Assembly: GCF_018380615.1 (NCBI RefSeq)
Contig: NZ_JAGYVZ010000006.1
Coordinates: 124,001 to 188,000, forward strand
Direction of reading: 5' to 3'
DNA: 64,000 nucleotides
Source: Flavobacterium psychroterrae
GTDB lineage: Bacteria; Bacteroidota; Bacteroidia; Flavobacteriales; Flavobacteriaceae
Part shown: in pieces, positions 1 through 9,440 of the stretch
Position numbering within the stretch: position 1 is the first letter of the stretch
Layout of the letters: each line of letters opens with the position of its first letter
Position numbers and translations under genes: made by a program
The notes under the pieces: model-generated
Told to the model about the DNA's origin: nothing
What the model saw: only the letters and a program-made list of their open reading frames with translations
Database searches by the model: none

Positions 1-177
1 AATGTAAAAATAGGCTTCGGCATTATCAAAAGCGGGATTTTTAGTTTTATCAAAAGATTCTAATTCATCTGCAATAATAGGCGGAACCCAATATGGATTG
101 TCTTTATAAAGTGAAAATGGAAATTTGATATAATCTGTTAATTCCTTTTTTGTTTTGGCTTCTTTAATTGTAATCAT
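1..177 (-). CDS. GNAT-like acetyltransferase family protein, N-terminal part (runs off the window)
   Basis: The reverse strand reads from an ATG at 177 down to base 1 without a stop, giving 59 codons. The protein begins MITIKEAKTK and contains PFSLYKDNPYWVPP. That opening resembles the start of a Bacteroidota family usually annotated as a GNAT-type N-acetyltransferase. The acetyl-CoA-binding region lies outside the window, so the assignment rests on resemblance of the N-terminus only. The gene shares its strand with the barrel protein upstream at 226-1209, 48 nt away, and could be cotranscribed with it. Confidence 0.6.
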   Translation of the reverse strand, partial: MITIKEAKTKKELTDYIKFPFSLYKDNPYWVPPIIADELESFDKTKNPAFDNAEAYFYI

Positions 178-225
178 TAAGATTCTGTATGTAAATATCT
201 CCCTAGAGAAGTTTGTAATTAATAT

Positions 226-1209
226 TTATTCGTATTTTGCTTTACGTTTTCTTTCTTTTTCCTGATAATCGATTTCTCTTTGTTCCATCTCATTATCCTT
301 ATTCTTTTTTGCTTTTTCAGTCTTTTTAAATTCCATTTGTTTCTCTTTATAACTTGCGTCATAACGCCATGAAACTCCAACTCCTCCGTACAAAACAGAA
401 GGTGTATTTTTAAAATTCGTACTTATAGAAGCATCAACCTGAAGGTCTGGACTGATTAAATAAGCTGCTCCGCCACGAACAATAGCGTCGCTGTAAAAAT
501 CGCTTTTGTAACCTTGATTTTCAACAAACCCCGACCATTTATTGTTAAATCCGTGAGTTAAAGTTAAAACATAACCATAACTAGGATAGTCAGTTGTGAT
601 ATAATCAGCGATAATATTAGTTACAAAAACCCATTTTCCGCCACCAAAAAGATTTTGAGTAATCAGCATGATTTTTGGGGAAATACTTGATTCCGGCGAG
701 AACGCATAAGGATTATCAGCACCCACAAAATTTGCTCCTGCAAACACAGAAACTGCAGGAATTAATTCATGCCAGTTAAAACTATGATTGGCTTTGTAGC
801 TGTAGATGTTTGCTTCTTTTTTATAGTCTTTATAAGGATCGTAAATTAAATATTTAGCTCCCAAAACTGTTTGTCTAAAGTTGTTTTTTTTATAACTTGT
901 ATAAGGCGTATCAAAATTTTCCATTTGGTATTGCACATCCAGAATAAATTCAAGTTTTTCAAGAAATGCACCGTAGCGCAATGTTAAATCAGTTCCAAAG
1001 CCGCTGCCGTCATAATCAAGTAAATCGTGTTTTTCCTTGATGCCGTAAACACCAAGTTCTGCCTGAATTACAGATTTTCCTACTGCATAAGCAGACATTG
1101 TTTCACCAGGACGATTGGAGTTGATTACATCAGTATACTGAGCGAAAAAAAATTGAGGAACCAGACAAAGAGCTGTAATAAAAAAGTTTTTATTTTTTAA
1201 CATAAACAT
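226..1209 (-). CDS. Outer-membrane beta-barrel protein, MetA/phenol-degradation-like transporter family
   Basis: 327 residues. A hydrophobic signal peptide (about residues 3-23, ending FFFAQ) is followed by INSNRPGETMSAYAVGKSVIQ, a typical opening of the Bacteroidota proteins related to the MetA-pathway (FapF-like) barrel family. The body consists of alternating amphipathic strands rich in Tyr and Gly, as expected of an outer-membrane barrel. The tail (about residues 285-327) is highly charged, with many Lys and Glu, and probably hangs in the periplasm. An ATG at 1203 (third residue) is an equally possible start. The substrate is unknown and transport itself is inferred from the family. Confidence 0.65.
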   Translation of the reverse strand: MFMLKNKNFFITALCLVPQFFFAQYTDVINSNRPGETMSAYAVGKSVIQAELGVYGIKEKHDLLDYDGSGFGTDLTLRYGAFLEKLEFILDVQYQMENFDTPYTSYKKNNFRQTVLGAKYLIYDPYKDYKKEANIYSYKANHSFNWHELIPAVSVFAGANFVGADNPYAFSPESSISPKIMLITQNLFGGGKWVFVTNIIADYITTDYPSYGYVLTLTHGFNNKWSGFVENQGYKSDFYSDAIVRGGAAYLISPDLQVDASISTNFKNTPSVLYGGVGVSWRYDASYKEKQMEFKKTEKAKKNKDNEMEQREIDYQEKERKRKAKYE

Positions 1210-1239
1210 GTTTTTGGATTAAAAAGTAATAACGCATTT

Positions 1240-1247
1240 CAAATGTA
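1240..1247 (-). promoter_or_regulatory. Possible -7 element (TACATTTG) for the barrel-protein gene
   Basis: On the minus strand this reads TACATTTG, matching the Bacteroidota -7 consensus TAnnTTTG, about 30 nt before the ATG at 1209. No clear -33 TTG is visible, and the motif is common by chance in AT-rich DNA. Confidence 0.3.
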
Positions 1248-1322
1248 CTATATTTTATTATTTATTTAAGATTGATATTTTAATTTTAAACAATGGATTT
1301 ATTAATTTTGGAAAAAAATTAT

Positions 1323-1613
1323 ATGATCATGCAAGAAGCATCTTTTACAAATTTGTTTAAAACGATAATGTGGATTATTGTGTTTTATTATATTTTTAAA
1401 TTTTTAGCTAAAATCTTTTTACCGGTATTGGTAAAAAAAGCGGTTGAAAAAGCAGGTGAAAATTTTCAGAGACAACAACAATACAGTCAGGGCAATACAT
1501 GGCAAAATACACGTTCAAATAAGGATGAAATAGTCATTGATACAGCCAATGCAAAAAAACCTCGCGAAACCAAAAAGGTTGGCGATTATGTTGATTACGA
1601 AGAAATAGATTAA
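1323..1613 (+). CDS. DUF4834 family small membrane protein
   Basis: About 96 residues if started at the ATG at 1323 (MIMQEASF). The frame is open back to an ATG at 1293, but that extension does not look like the family. One transmembrane helix (about residues 12-35, IMWIIVFYYIFKFLAKIF) is followed by a conserved VLVKKAVEKAGENF segment and a polar tail ending VGDYVDYEEID. This layout fits DUF4834, a small Flavobacteriia family of unknown function. The next gene, the YfhO-like protein, starts about 50 nt downstream on the same strand. Confidence 0.7.
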   Translation: MIMQEASFTNLFKTIMWIIVFYYIFKFLAKIFLPVLVKKAVEKAGENFQRQQQYSQGNTWQNTRSNKDEIVIDTANAKKPRETKKVGDYVDYEEID

Positions 1614-1662
1614 GTTTGTGTCCTAGATTGTAGGATTCATCATTTAACCAAACCAGCCTAAA

Positions 1663-4101
1663 TTGAAAATAGTAAATAAATTCTATCCGCATGCCCTTGT
1701 TATATTGGGTTTTATTCTCGTTTCTTTAATTTATTTTTATCCTGTTTTACAAGGAAAACAAATATTCCAGTCGGATATTGCTCAATATACCGGAATGGCA
1801 AAAGAGCAAAATGATTTTAGAGCTACAGAACATTCTGAACCATATTGGACAAATTCAGCTTTTGGCGGAATGCCAACATATCAGTTAGGTGCAAATTATC
1901 CTAATGATTATGTGGGTAAAATAGATGATGCTTTACGTTTTTTACCGCGTCCTGCTGATTATTTGTTTTTATATTTCTTAGGATTCTACGGATTACTACT
2001 GGTTTTAAAAACAGATCCTTTAAAAGCATTTATTGGCGCAATTGCCTTTGGTTTTTCTACCTATTTAATTATTATACTTGGAGTTGGTCATAATGCAAAA
2101 GCCCATGCAATTGCTTATATGCCACTTGTTATTGCCGGATTTATGCTGGTTTTCCAGAAAAAATATATTTGGGGAGGATTACTCACCATGTTTGCGGTTG
2201 CGTTAGAAATTAATGCAAACCACTTTCAAATGACCTATTATTTATTGATTTTCTTATTGATATTATTAGGTTATTTTGCGTTTAATTTTATCAAACAAAA
2301 AGAATACAAATCGCTTTTAACCGCTATTGGAGTTTTGGCTGCAGCCGGAATTTTTGCCATTGGATCAAATGCCACTAACTTAATGGCGACCAGTGAATAT
2401 GCAAAGTTTAGTACACGTAGTAACAGCGAATTGACTTTTAATCCTGACGGATCTAAAAAGGTGAATGAAAACGCTTTAAGCCGTGAATATATCACAGAAT
2501 ACAGTTACGGAATCCCTGAAAGTTTTAACTTAATTGCTCCAAGACTTTTTGGAGGTTCAAATCATGAAAATGTAGGAACTGATAGCCGTATGTATGCCTT
2601 TATGCTGGAGCAGGGAGTTCCCTCAGAACAAGCTCAGGATTTTGTATCAGGAATGCCAACGTATTGGGGAGATCAGCCTATTGTTGCAGCTCCTGCGTAT
2701 ATTGGGGTTGTGGTTTTCTTTTTGGGAGTTTTGGCATTATTTATTGATGACAGAAAAATAAAATACGTATTTCTTTCAGGAGCATTAGTTGCATTAGTGC
2801 TTTCATGGGGAAAAAACTTCCCGTTATTAACTGACTTTTTTATCGATTATATTCCTATGTACGATAAGTTTAGAGCAGTTTCATCCATTCAGGTTATTCT
2901 TGAATTGTGTTTTCCTGTTTTGGCTATTATGGGATTACAATCTTTCTTTAAAGCTAAAGATGAACCTAAAATTCAGCAGAAAGCGCTTGTACAAACAGGA
3001 GTTTTTGGTTTAGGAGTTATCGTGATTTTAGTATTTGCTAAAAGCATGTTTCACTTTACAGGAAGTAACGATAATTATTTCTTAGACAGTTACGGACCAG
3101 CTTTTGTTGATGCTTTGAAGGAAGACAGAATGACTTTATATTCTGCTGATTTATTGCGTTCAGGATTTTTTATTGTATTGACTTTTGGGATTTTATGGTT
3201 GTTTGTTAAAAATAAATTAGCTCAAAATACCACTTTGATTATTGTTGGTTTATTAATGATTTTCGATTTGTTTTTTGTGGATAAAAAATATGTTTCGGCA
3301 AAAGATTTTGTGAGCCCGGTACAAATTGCAGCTCCATTTCAGGAAACACCTGCTGATGCTCAGATATTAAAAGATACAACACATTACAGGGTTTTTGAAG
3401 TAAGCGGAAACATGTCCAGCGCACGTGCCTCTTATTTTCACCATTCTTTAGGTGGATATCACGCAGCAAAACCAAGAAGAATTCAGCAGTTATTTGATTA
3501 TCAGATTGCAAAAAACAACATGGAAGTTTTAGACATGTTGAATATCAAATACATCATTCAAACGGATAAAGAAGGAAAAGAATTTCCAACTGTAAATCCA
3601 AATACAAACGGAAATGCATGGTTTGTAAGTGCAGTAAAACTGGTAAATAAACCAGATGATGTAATGAAAGCTTTAGATCATCTTGATACTAAAAAAGTGG
3701 CTGTTTTCAATGTTCGTGAACACGAAGGCAAGTTTAGAAATGCCCGTTTAAAGAAACAATGGGACACAACCGGAACAATACAAGTTGTACAATATAAACC
3801 AAATTATATCAAATATAAATCAGATAATGCAAAAGATGGTTTAGCTGTTTTTTCTGAGATATATTATAAAAACGGATGGAATGCTTATGTTGATGGTAAA
3901 TTGACAGACCATTTTCCTGTTGATTACGTTTTAAGAGCAATGGAAGTTCCCGGTGGTAAACATACTATCGAATTTAAATTTGAACCACAAGTTGTAAAAA
4001 CCGGAAGCACAATAACTTTAATAAGTTCAATTGGAATGTTATTGCTTTTCATTGGAGGGATTTATTTTGAAAGAAAGAAGTCTGTTAAACAGTCACAGTA
4101 A
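1663..4101 (+). CDS. YfhO family multi-pass membrane protein
   Basis: 812 residues starting at a TTG, which the signal-like first helix immediately after it (about residues 8-28) supports. About a dozen hydrophobic helices lie in the first 560 residues, one more at about 785-805, and a soluble C-terminal domain (about 570-780) between them. The FQSDIAQYTGMAKEQ loop after the first helix and the internal FGGMPTYQL motif are characteristic of the YfhO family, GT-C-fold proteins thought to move sugars on lipid carriers. The glycosyltransferase and Wzx-type flippase that follow on the same strand support a role in envelope polysaccharide or glycoprotein assembly. The acceptor is unknown. Confidence 0.8.
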   Translation: MKIVNKFYPHALVILGFILVSLIYFYPVLQGKQIFQSDIAQYTGMAKEQNDFRATEHSEPYWTNSAFGGMPTYQLGANYPNDYVGKIDDALRFLPRPADYLFLYFLGFYGLLLVLKTDPLKAFIGAIAFGFSTYLIIILGVGHNAKAHAIAYMPLVIAGFMLVFQKKYIWGGLLTMFAVALEINANHFQMTYYLLIFLLILLGYFAFNFIKQKEYKSLLTAIGVLAAAGIFAIGSNATNLMATSEYAKFSTRSNSELTFNPDGSKKVNENALSREYITEYSYGIPESFNLIAPRLFGGSNHENVGTDSRMYAFMLEQGVPSEQAQDFVSGMPTYWGDQPIVAAPAYIGVVVFFLGVLALFIDDRKIKYVFLSGALVALVLSWGKNFPLLTDFFIDYIPMYDKFRAVSSIQVILELCFPVLAIMGLQSFFKAKDEPKIQQKALVQTGVFGLGVIVILVFAKSMFHFTGSNDNYFLDSYGPAFVDALKEDRMTLYSADLLRSGFFIVLTFGILWLFVKNKLAQNTTLIIVGLLMIFDLFFVDKKYVSAKDFVSPVQIAAPFQETPADAQILKDTTHYRVFEVSGNMSSARASYFHHSLGGYHAAKPRRIQQLFDYQIAKNNMEVLDMLNIKYIIQTDKEGKEFPTVNPNTNGNAWFVSAVKLVNKPDDVMKALDHLDTKKVAVFNVREHEGKFRNARLKKQWDTTGTIQVVQYKPNYIKYKSDNAKDGLAVFSEIYYKNGWNAYVDGKLTDHFPVDYVLRAMEVPGGKHTIEFKFEPQVVKTGSTITLISSIGMLLLFIGGIYFERKKSVKQSQ

Positions 4102-4274
4102 TCAGTTTCAGTTTCTAACTCTACGAATCTTCGTGAAATCTTTGCGACACTTGGTGAAAGAATAATTTCGCAGAGAGGCACAAAAATTTCACAGAGATAC
4201 ACAAAAGAATCTTTAAAAATCTTTGCGAAACTTTGCGGGAACTTTGTGAGTCTCTGTGAAACCGAATAAATCGA
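4102..4274 (+). repeat. Spacer of short degenerate inverted words (CTTTGCGAAACTTTG / TTCACAGAGATACAC)
   Basis: The gap between the YfhO-like gene and the glycosyltransferase is filled with recurring words such as TTCGTGAAATC, CTTTGCG, TTCACAGAGA and TCTCTGTGAA. The last two pair as inverted arms. It encodes no convincing protein. It belongs to the type of word-repeat spacer seen in several other gaps in this window. Confidence 0.5.
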
Positions 4275-5561
4275 ATGGAACAAAAAAAACTCTTAATCAT
4301 TACCTATTATTTTCCACCTGCCGGAGGTCCGGGCGTACAGCGTTGGTTGAAATTTGTAAAGTATTTACCTGACTTTGGTATTCAGCCAATAGTTTATGTT
4401 CCTGAAAATCCAACTTATCCAATAGTTGATGAAGGATTGGTGAGTCAAATTTCTGAAAAAGCAATTGTTCTGAAAAATAAAATTTGGGAACCTTATCAAT
4501 TGGCTTCGATATTTTCGAAAAACAAAACAAAGAAAATCAGTTCCGGAATTTTTCCTCACAAGAAAAAGCAGACTTTTTTAGACAAAACATTCCTCTGGAT
4601 CCGTGGAAATTTATTTATTCCGGATGCACGTGTTTTTTGGGTGAAACCATCTGTAGAATATCTTGAAAAATATATTAGAGAAAATAATATCGATACAATT
4701 GTAACTTCGGGACCGCCGCACAGTTTGCATTTGATTGGTTTGGAATTAAAAGAAAAACTAAACGTAAAATGGTTTGCTGATTTTCGGGATCCGTGGACAA
4801 CGATTGGTTATCATAAAGTATTGCGTTTATCAAATTATGCTGCTAAAAAGCATAAAAATCTTGAATATAAAGTATTAAATACTGCCGATATCATTATTGT
4901 AACCAGTAAAACTACTAAAACCGAATTTCAGGCGATTACAAATAAACCAATTTCGGTAATTACAAACGGTTATGATAGTGAAAATGTCGAGAAGCAAACT
5001 TTAGATACTAAATTTACGCTGGCACATATTGGTTCTTTTTTATCCGATAGAAACCCTCAGTTTTTATGGGAATGTTTAGTAGAATTACTTCATGAAATCC
5101 CTGATTTTAAATCCCATTTAGAAATTAAATTAATTGGCGCGGTAAGTCAGGAAGTGCTTGATTCGATTGCTGAATTTAAGCTGAATAACTATCTAAATCT
5201 TTTGGGATATGTTTCACATCATGAAGCAATTGCGCATCAAAAAAAATCTCAGGTTTTACTTTTAATAGAGATTAATTCTGAAGATACTAAAAGTATCATT
5301 CCAGGTAAATTGTTTGAATATATGGTGTCAAATCGCCCCATTATTGCCATTGGTCCTAATGGTTCTGATTTTGCAGATATAATAACGGAGACAAATACAG
5401 GAGTATTTTTTGATTATTCTGAAAAAGCGAAATTAAAAAGTGTAATTTTGGACTTTTATAATCAGTTTTTGGAAGGAAAATTACAGTCTAATGGTGCGGG
5501 TTTGCAACAATATTCAAGAAAAAACCTGACCAAACAATTAGCGCTCCTAATTAACGGATAA
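4275..5561 (+). CDS. Glycosyltransferase, GT4-like (GT-B fold)
   Basis: 428 residues. The N-terminus LLIITYYFPPAGGPGVQRW is the classic opening of GT4-type retaining glycosyltransferases, with the glycine-rich donor-site loop of a GT-B fold. The C-terminal half carries IIPGKLFEYMVSNRPIIAIG (about residues 342-361). In this family the equivalent (K)xFEYM..G.P segment contributes to nucleotide-sugar binding. There is no signal peptide, so it is probably cytoplasmic or peripheral. It lies between a YfhO-like protein and a flippase, which points to surface glycan synthesis. Sugar donor and acceptor cannot be read from sequence. Confidence 0.8.
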   Translation: MEQKKLLIITYYFPPAGGPGVQRWLKFVKYLPDFGIQPIVYVPENPTYPIVDEGLVSQISEKAIVLKNKIWEPYQLASIFSKNKTKKISSGIFPHKKKQTFLDKTFLWIRGNLFIPDARVFWVKPSVEYLEKYIRENNIDTIVTSGPPHSLHLIGLELKEKLNVKWFADFRDPWTTIGYHKVLRLSNYAAKKHKNLEYKVLNTADIIIVTSKTTKTEFQAITNKPISVITNGYDSENVEKQTLDTKFTLAHIGSFLSDRNPQFLWECLVELLHEIPDFKSHLEIKLIGAVSQEVLDSIAEFKLNNYLNLLGYVSHHEAIAHQKKSQVLLLIEINSEDTKSIIPGKLFEYMVSNRPIIAIGPNGSDFADIITETNTGVFFDYSEKAKLKSVILDFYNQFLEGKLQSNGAGLQQYSRKNLTKQLALLING

Positions 5562-5566
5562 GTGCA

Positions 5567-5591
5567 AAAATCTAAAATCTAAAATCTAAAC
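5567..5591 (+). repeat. Triplicated 8-mer AAATCTAA in the spacer before the flippase gene
   Basis: Three consecutive copies of the word AAATCTAA sit between the glycosyltransferase stop and the flippase start. It may be a slippage product. No function is evident. Confidence 0.5.
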
Positions 5592-5597
5592 TCAAAT

Positions 5598-7067
5598 ATG
5601 GGTATTGTTTTAAATCAGTCCTTCAAAAATACAATTATTACTTATATAGGTTTCGCTATTGGAGCCATTAATACACTTTATTTATATCCCGTTTTTTTAG
5701 GTGCAACTTATTATGCTTTAACAAATTATATACTTTCCGCAGCTAACGTTATTATGCCTTTGTTCGCTATCGGAATGCAAAATACACTTGTAAAATTTTA
5801 TTCCCAATATAAAACAGAAGAGGAAAGAGAGCAATTTCTATCCTTTACAGCACTGTTTCCAATCTTAATGTGTATTCCGTTAGGAATTATTGGTATTTTC
5901 TTTTTTGATGATATTACAGCTTTTGTTTCTAAGGAAAATCCAGTAGTAAAAGAGTTTATGCTACTTATTCCGTTTATCGGAATTTGTATGGCTTATTTTG
6001 AGATATTTTATGCGTGGGCGAGAGTTCATATGTATTCGGTTTTTGGCAACTTTATAAAAGAAGTAGGACTTAGATTATTTTCTACTTTTGCATTAATTGG
6101 TTTATATTTTCATTGGATTACATTAGTAGGATTTGTTTATGTAACAGCTGTAATTTATTTTATTGCATTTTTAGTTACTATGTTTTATGCTTTTTATGTC
6201 AAAAAACCGAAGTTTCAGATCAATATTCCTAAGAATGTAAAAGATGTAATGGAATATACTTTTTTCATTATTTTATCAGGAAGTGTTGCTAATTTACTTT
6301 TAGATGGTGACAAATTGATGCTGAACCAATATATGAAAATCGAAAATATCGCATATTATTCGGTTGCAACCTATATTGCATTGGTAATTTCAGTTCCAAG
6401 TCGTGCAATGCATCAAATTGTATATCCTATTACAGCAAAATTGATGCATGAAAACAAACATGACGAACTTAATTTACTGTATAAAAAAACGTCTATCAAC
6501 TTGCAAATGGTTGGCGGTTTTGTAATGCTTTGCATTTTTGTCAATATTACTCAATTATATGAATTGGTGCCCAAAGAATACAGCGGAGGAATATCAGTTG
6601 TATTTATGATTGGAATATCTAAATATTTTGATTTGATTTTAGGTAATAATAACGCTATTATTTTTAATACTAAATATTACCGAATGGTATTGTATTTAGG
6701 GTTATTATTAGTATTCCTGACAATTGTACTGAACATGATTTTTATTCCAATTTTCGGAATTTTCGGTTCTGCTTTTGCCACGTTGTTATCTATTACTTTA
6801 TACAGTTTGGCAAAGTTGCTTTTTGTAGTTAAAAAACTAGATTTATACCCGTTTTCAAAACAAACAGTTCATTCAATAGTATTAACCTTTGCATTGTTTC
6901 TATTGTTTTATTTCTGGGAATTTCCTTTTTATCAATTGATAAGTATTGCTTTAAAATCAATTTTAGTAACTATTTTATACGTGTATTTAAATTATAAGTT
7001 TAATATTTCACCGGATATTAATAAAGTAATTGATATGCTTTTAAGAAAAGTAGGAATTAAAATTTAG
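5598..7067 (+). CDS. Polysaccharide flippase, Wzx/MATE-like (oligosaccharide flippase family)
   Basis: 489 residues with about 12-14 evenly spaced hydrophobic helices and almost no extended soluble part, the architecture of Wzx/RfbX-type flippases of the MOP superfamily. The N-terminus (FKNTIITYIGFAIGAINTLY) is typical of the family. Such proteins translocate undecaprenyl-linked repeat units across the inner membrane. It follows the glycosyltransferase by 36 nt and probably belongs to the same transcript. No Wzy polymerase gene is seen nearby, so the exported glycan is unknown. Confidence 0.8.
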   Translation: MGIVLNQSFKNTIITYIGFAIGAINTLYLYPVFLGATYYALTNYILSAANVIMPLFAIGMQNTLVKFYSQYKTEEEREQFLSFTALFPILMCIPLGIIGIFFFDDITAFVSKENPVVKEFMLLIPFIGICMAYFEIFYAWARVHMYSVFGNFIKEVGLRLFSTFALIGLYFHWITLVGFVYVTAVIYFIAFLVTMFYAFYVKKPKFQINIPKNVKDVMEYTFFIILSGSVANLLLDGDKLMLNQYMKIENIAYYSVATYIALVISVPSRAMHQIVYPITAKLMHENKHDELNLLYKKTSINLQMVGGFVMLCIFVNITQLYELVPKEYSGGISVVFMIGISKYFDLILGNNNAIIFNTKYYRMVLYLGLLLVFLTIVLNMIFIPIFGIFGSAFATLLSITLYSLAKLLFVVKKLDLYPFSKQTVHSIVLTFALFLLFYFWEFPFYQLISIALKSILVTILYVYLNYKFNISPDINKVIDMLLRKVGIKI

Positions 7068-7120
7068 TACGATTTTATTGAGAAATCAAAAGTAAATTAA
7101 ATTTAAATCTATTTTGTTTT

Positions 7121-7128
7121 TATATTTG
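7121..7128 (+). promoter_or_regulatory. Possible -7 element (TATATTTG) for the mechanosensitive channel gene
   Basis: TATATTTG matches TAnnTTTG and lies 34 nt before the ATG at 7163, in the gap after the flippase gene. The -33 region is not clearly recognisable. Confidence 0.3.
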
Positions 7129-7162
7129 TTAGTAAGGATAACCAACTTATAGCTAACAGAAT

Positions 7163-8806
7163 ATGAAAAAGAAATTACTTTGTTTTTTAATTTTCTTCAT
7201 TGTTTTATTTTTTCAGTTTGCATTTGCTCAAAGTGAGAATCCGCAGATTTCAAAACCTGAACTTAAATTAAAAGGATATCCTGTAGTTCCTTTCAAGGAT
7301 ACACTTTTTTATGTCTACAATAAAGTGGGGTCTTTTTCGGCAGAAAACAGAGCAAAAGCAATCACAGAAAAAATAAGAAAACTGTATGAAGAATCTTTTT
7401 TTGAAAAAGATTCTATTTCAGTTGCACCTTCAGATATTTCTCAGGATATTATCTATAAAAATGATTTTGTGATCATGTCAATTTTAGAAGTTGATGCAAA
7501 AGCCGAAAATCAAACAGTTGGTTTTATCGCCAAACGAAATTTACAACTCATAAAAAGAGCGATCATTTATCAAAATGAAAATTATTCGATGCTGCCAAAA
7601 AGACTTGGATATACAGCATTATTGATCTTGATTATTGGAGTAGTCTTATATTTTGTGGGTAAAATTTTTAACAGAATAAGATTTCACCTTCTTAAAAACA
7701 GCGATAAATATTTTAAAGGATTTAATTATAATAATATCAATATTCTTTCGCCACAAAAGCAGCAATCTATGATTATGCGATTGTACAGCTTTATAAAAGG
7801 TATTACTTTAATCTTGATTGTTTATCTGTCGCTGCCTTTATTATTTAGTATTTTCCCCGCTACAGAAGCATATACTACAACATTATTACGATGGATTCTT
7901 ACTCCGGCTAAATTAGCCATTATGGGATTTGTTGGTTTCTTACCAAGTTTGGTCACGATTATTGTCATCATTATTATTTTTAAATATGCCATAAAAATAA
8001 TCAGGTTCTTTTTTGATGAAATTAAAAAAGAGAATATTAAAATTGATGGTTTTTACAGTGATTGGGCAATGCCAACATTCAATATTATCAGATTTTTATT
8101 GCTGGCTTTTATGGTAGTGATTATTTTTCCTTATTTACCAGGATCAGATTCACCAATATTTAAAGGCGTTTCGGTATTTGTTGGGATTTTGTTTTCGTTA
8201 GGTTCATCAAATGCGATTGCCAATATGGTTGCGGGATTAGTCATTACTTATATGCGCCCGTTTAAAATTGGTGATTTTATAAAAATTGGCGATGTAAGCG
8301 GAGAAGTTATTGAAAAAACAGCTTTAGTTACGAGAATCAGAACTCCGAAATTTGAAGATATTACAATCCCAAATGCGACAGTTTTGTCCAGTACCTCAAC
8401 AAACTATTCGTCAAATACAAAACAGGTCAACAACGGTTTATTAATTCATACAACTGTTACAATAGGTTATGATGTTCCGTGGGCAGCTATTTATAAAGCT
8501 TTAATAGAAGCAGCATTAAATACAGAAATGGTAGAAAAAACGCCATTACCTTTTGTTTTACAAACCAGTTTAGATGATTTTTATGTTTCGTATCAAATTA
8601 ATGTTTATACGAAACAACCCACAAAGCAACCACTGATTTATTCTTCATTACATCAAAATATTCAGGATTCATTTAATTTGGCCGGAATCGAAATTATGTC
8701 GCCGCATTACAATGCAGTCAGGGACGGAAATAGTACTACAATTCCTGAAAGTTATTTGAAAGATGATTACGAAGCTCCATCATTTAATATAAAAAAGGAA
8801 AAATAG
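7163..8806 (+). CDS. Mechanosensitive ion channel, MscS family
   Basis: 547 residues. A signal peptide (about 1-22, ending FAFAQ) and a periplasmic segment of about 125 residues come first, followed by several membrane helices between about 148 and 360. The pore helix and start of the beta domain read SLGSSNAIANMVAGLVITY then RPFKIGDFIKIGDVSGEV (about 345-385), the hallmark of MscS channels. A soluble alpha/beta domain follows. It would act as an inner-membrane safety valve against hypo-osmotic shock. It is longer than the classical MscS of about 290 residues because of the extra periplasmic region and helices. It appears to be transcribed alone. Confidence 0.9.
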   Translation: MKKKLLCFLIFFIVLFFQFAFAQSENPQISKPELKLKGYPVVPFKDTLFYVYNKVGSFSAENRAKAITEKIRKLYEESFFEKDSISVAPSDISQDIIYKNDFVIMSILEVDAKAENQTVGFIAKRNLQLIKRAIIYQNENYSMLPKRLGYTALLILIIGVVLYFVGKIFNRIRFHLLKNSDKYFKGFNYNNINILSPQKQQSMIMRLYSFIKGITLILIVYLSLPLLFSIFPATEAYTTTLLRWILTPAKLAIMGFVGFLPSLVTIIVIIIIFKYAIKIIRFFFDEIKKENIKIDGFYSDWAMPTFNIIRFLLLAFMVVIIFPYLPGSDSPIFKGVSVFVGILFSLGSSNAIANMVAGLVITYMRPFKIGDFIKIGDVSGEVIEKTALVTRIRTPKFEDITIPNATVLSSTSTNYSSNTKQVNNGLLIHTTVTIGYDVPWAAIYKALIEAALNTEMVEKTPLPFVLQTSLDDFYVSYQINVYTKQPTKQPLIYSSLHQNIQDSFNLAGIEIMSPHYNAVRDGNSTTIPESYLKDDYEAPSFNIKKEK

Positions 8807-8857
8807 GAGTATTAAATGTGCTATTAATCTTAAAAAATTTAACAGTTGTTGTTTTGC

Positions 8858-8880
8858 AGTTAATTTTATAAAAATTAACT
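8858..8880 (+). terminator. Short AT hairpin downstream of the MscS gene
   Basis: AGTTAATTTT and AAAATTAACT form a perfect 10-bp stem with a 3-nt loop, 52 nt after the MscS stop. There is no strong T-run after it, so termination is only possible, not certain. Confidence 0.3.
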
Positions 8881-9039
8881 TTAACTAAGAATTTGACAAC
8901 ACATCGCTTTTTAACATAAAAAATATCTTACTTAATACAATAAATGCGAGTAAAGTACTGTTCTTAGGATGATAACGCTTTACAAAAAAATAAAAATTTG
9001 TAAAGTAAATGTAGTAGTATTTGGATTAATTTTTAATGA

Positions 9040-9345
9040 ATGATTATGAAAAACAATGAACTGAGTCAGGAGCAAAGCTTACAAGTGTTCTCTAATATGA
9101 TATCCCACAAAGTTCATAACGGATTTACATTAGAAGAAAGAAATGATGAATTCCTTTTTGCAGTTCTTTCTAAAGGAGGAAAAGTAGTCAATCATGGTTT
9201 AAATTTTATCATTTTTTGTCTAACCTTAGGATTGTGGTCATTTGCATGGCTTTATCTAACGGTTGAGGCTTCAAAACAAAAAAAAGTATTAGTTGCCATT
9301 GATGAAGATGGTTTCCCTTTTGAAGAAAGATGTTTAGTTGCTTAA
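9040..9345 (+). CDS. Small hypothetical protein with one hydrophobic hairpin
   Basis: 101 residues (or 99 from the ATG at 9046). A polar N-terminal half with FLFAVLSKGGKVVNHGLNF is followed by a hydrophobic stretch, IIFCLTLGLWSFAWLYLTV (about residues 57-76), and a short charged tail. The pattern suggests a small inner-membrane protein with a cytoplasmic N-terminus. I do not recognise a family. A strong terminator follows directly, supporting a real short transcription unit. Confidence 0.5.
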   Translation: MIMKNNELSQEQSLQVFSNMISHKVHNGFTLEERNDEFLFAVLSKGGKVVNHGLNFIIFCLTLGLWSFAWLYLTVEASKQKKVLVAIDEDGFPFEERCLVA

Positions 9346-9365
9346 CAAAATTTAAATCACAAACG

Positions 9366-9412
9366 AAAAATTCCAAATTCCAATAATCATGTTATTGGAA
9401 TTTGGAATTTTT
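9366..9412 (+). terminator. Rho-independent terminator after the small membrane protein gene
   Basis: A 21-bp perfect stem (words AAATTCC and AATTCCAATAA with their complements) closes over the loop TCATG and runs into a T-tract. It starts 21 nt after the stop at 9345. The left arm is A-rich, so it could also serve the opposite strand. Confidence 0.8.
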
Positions 9413-9440
9413 TTATTTATAGTATGTCAGGCTTATGAAA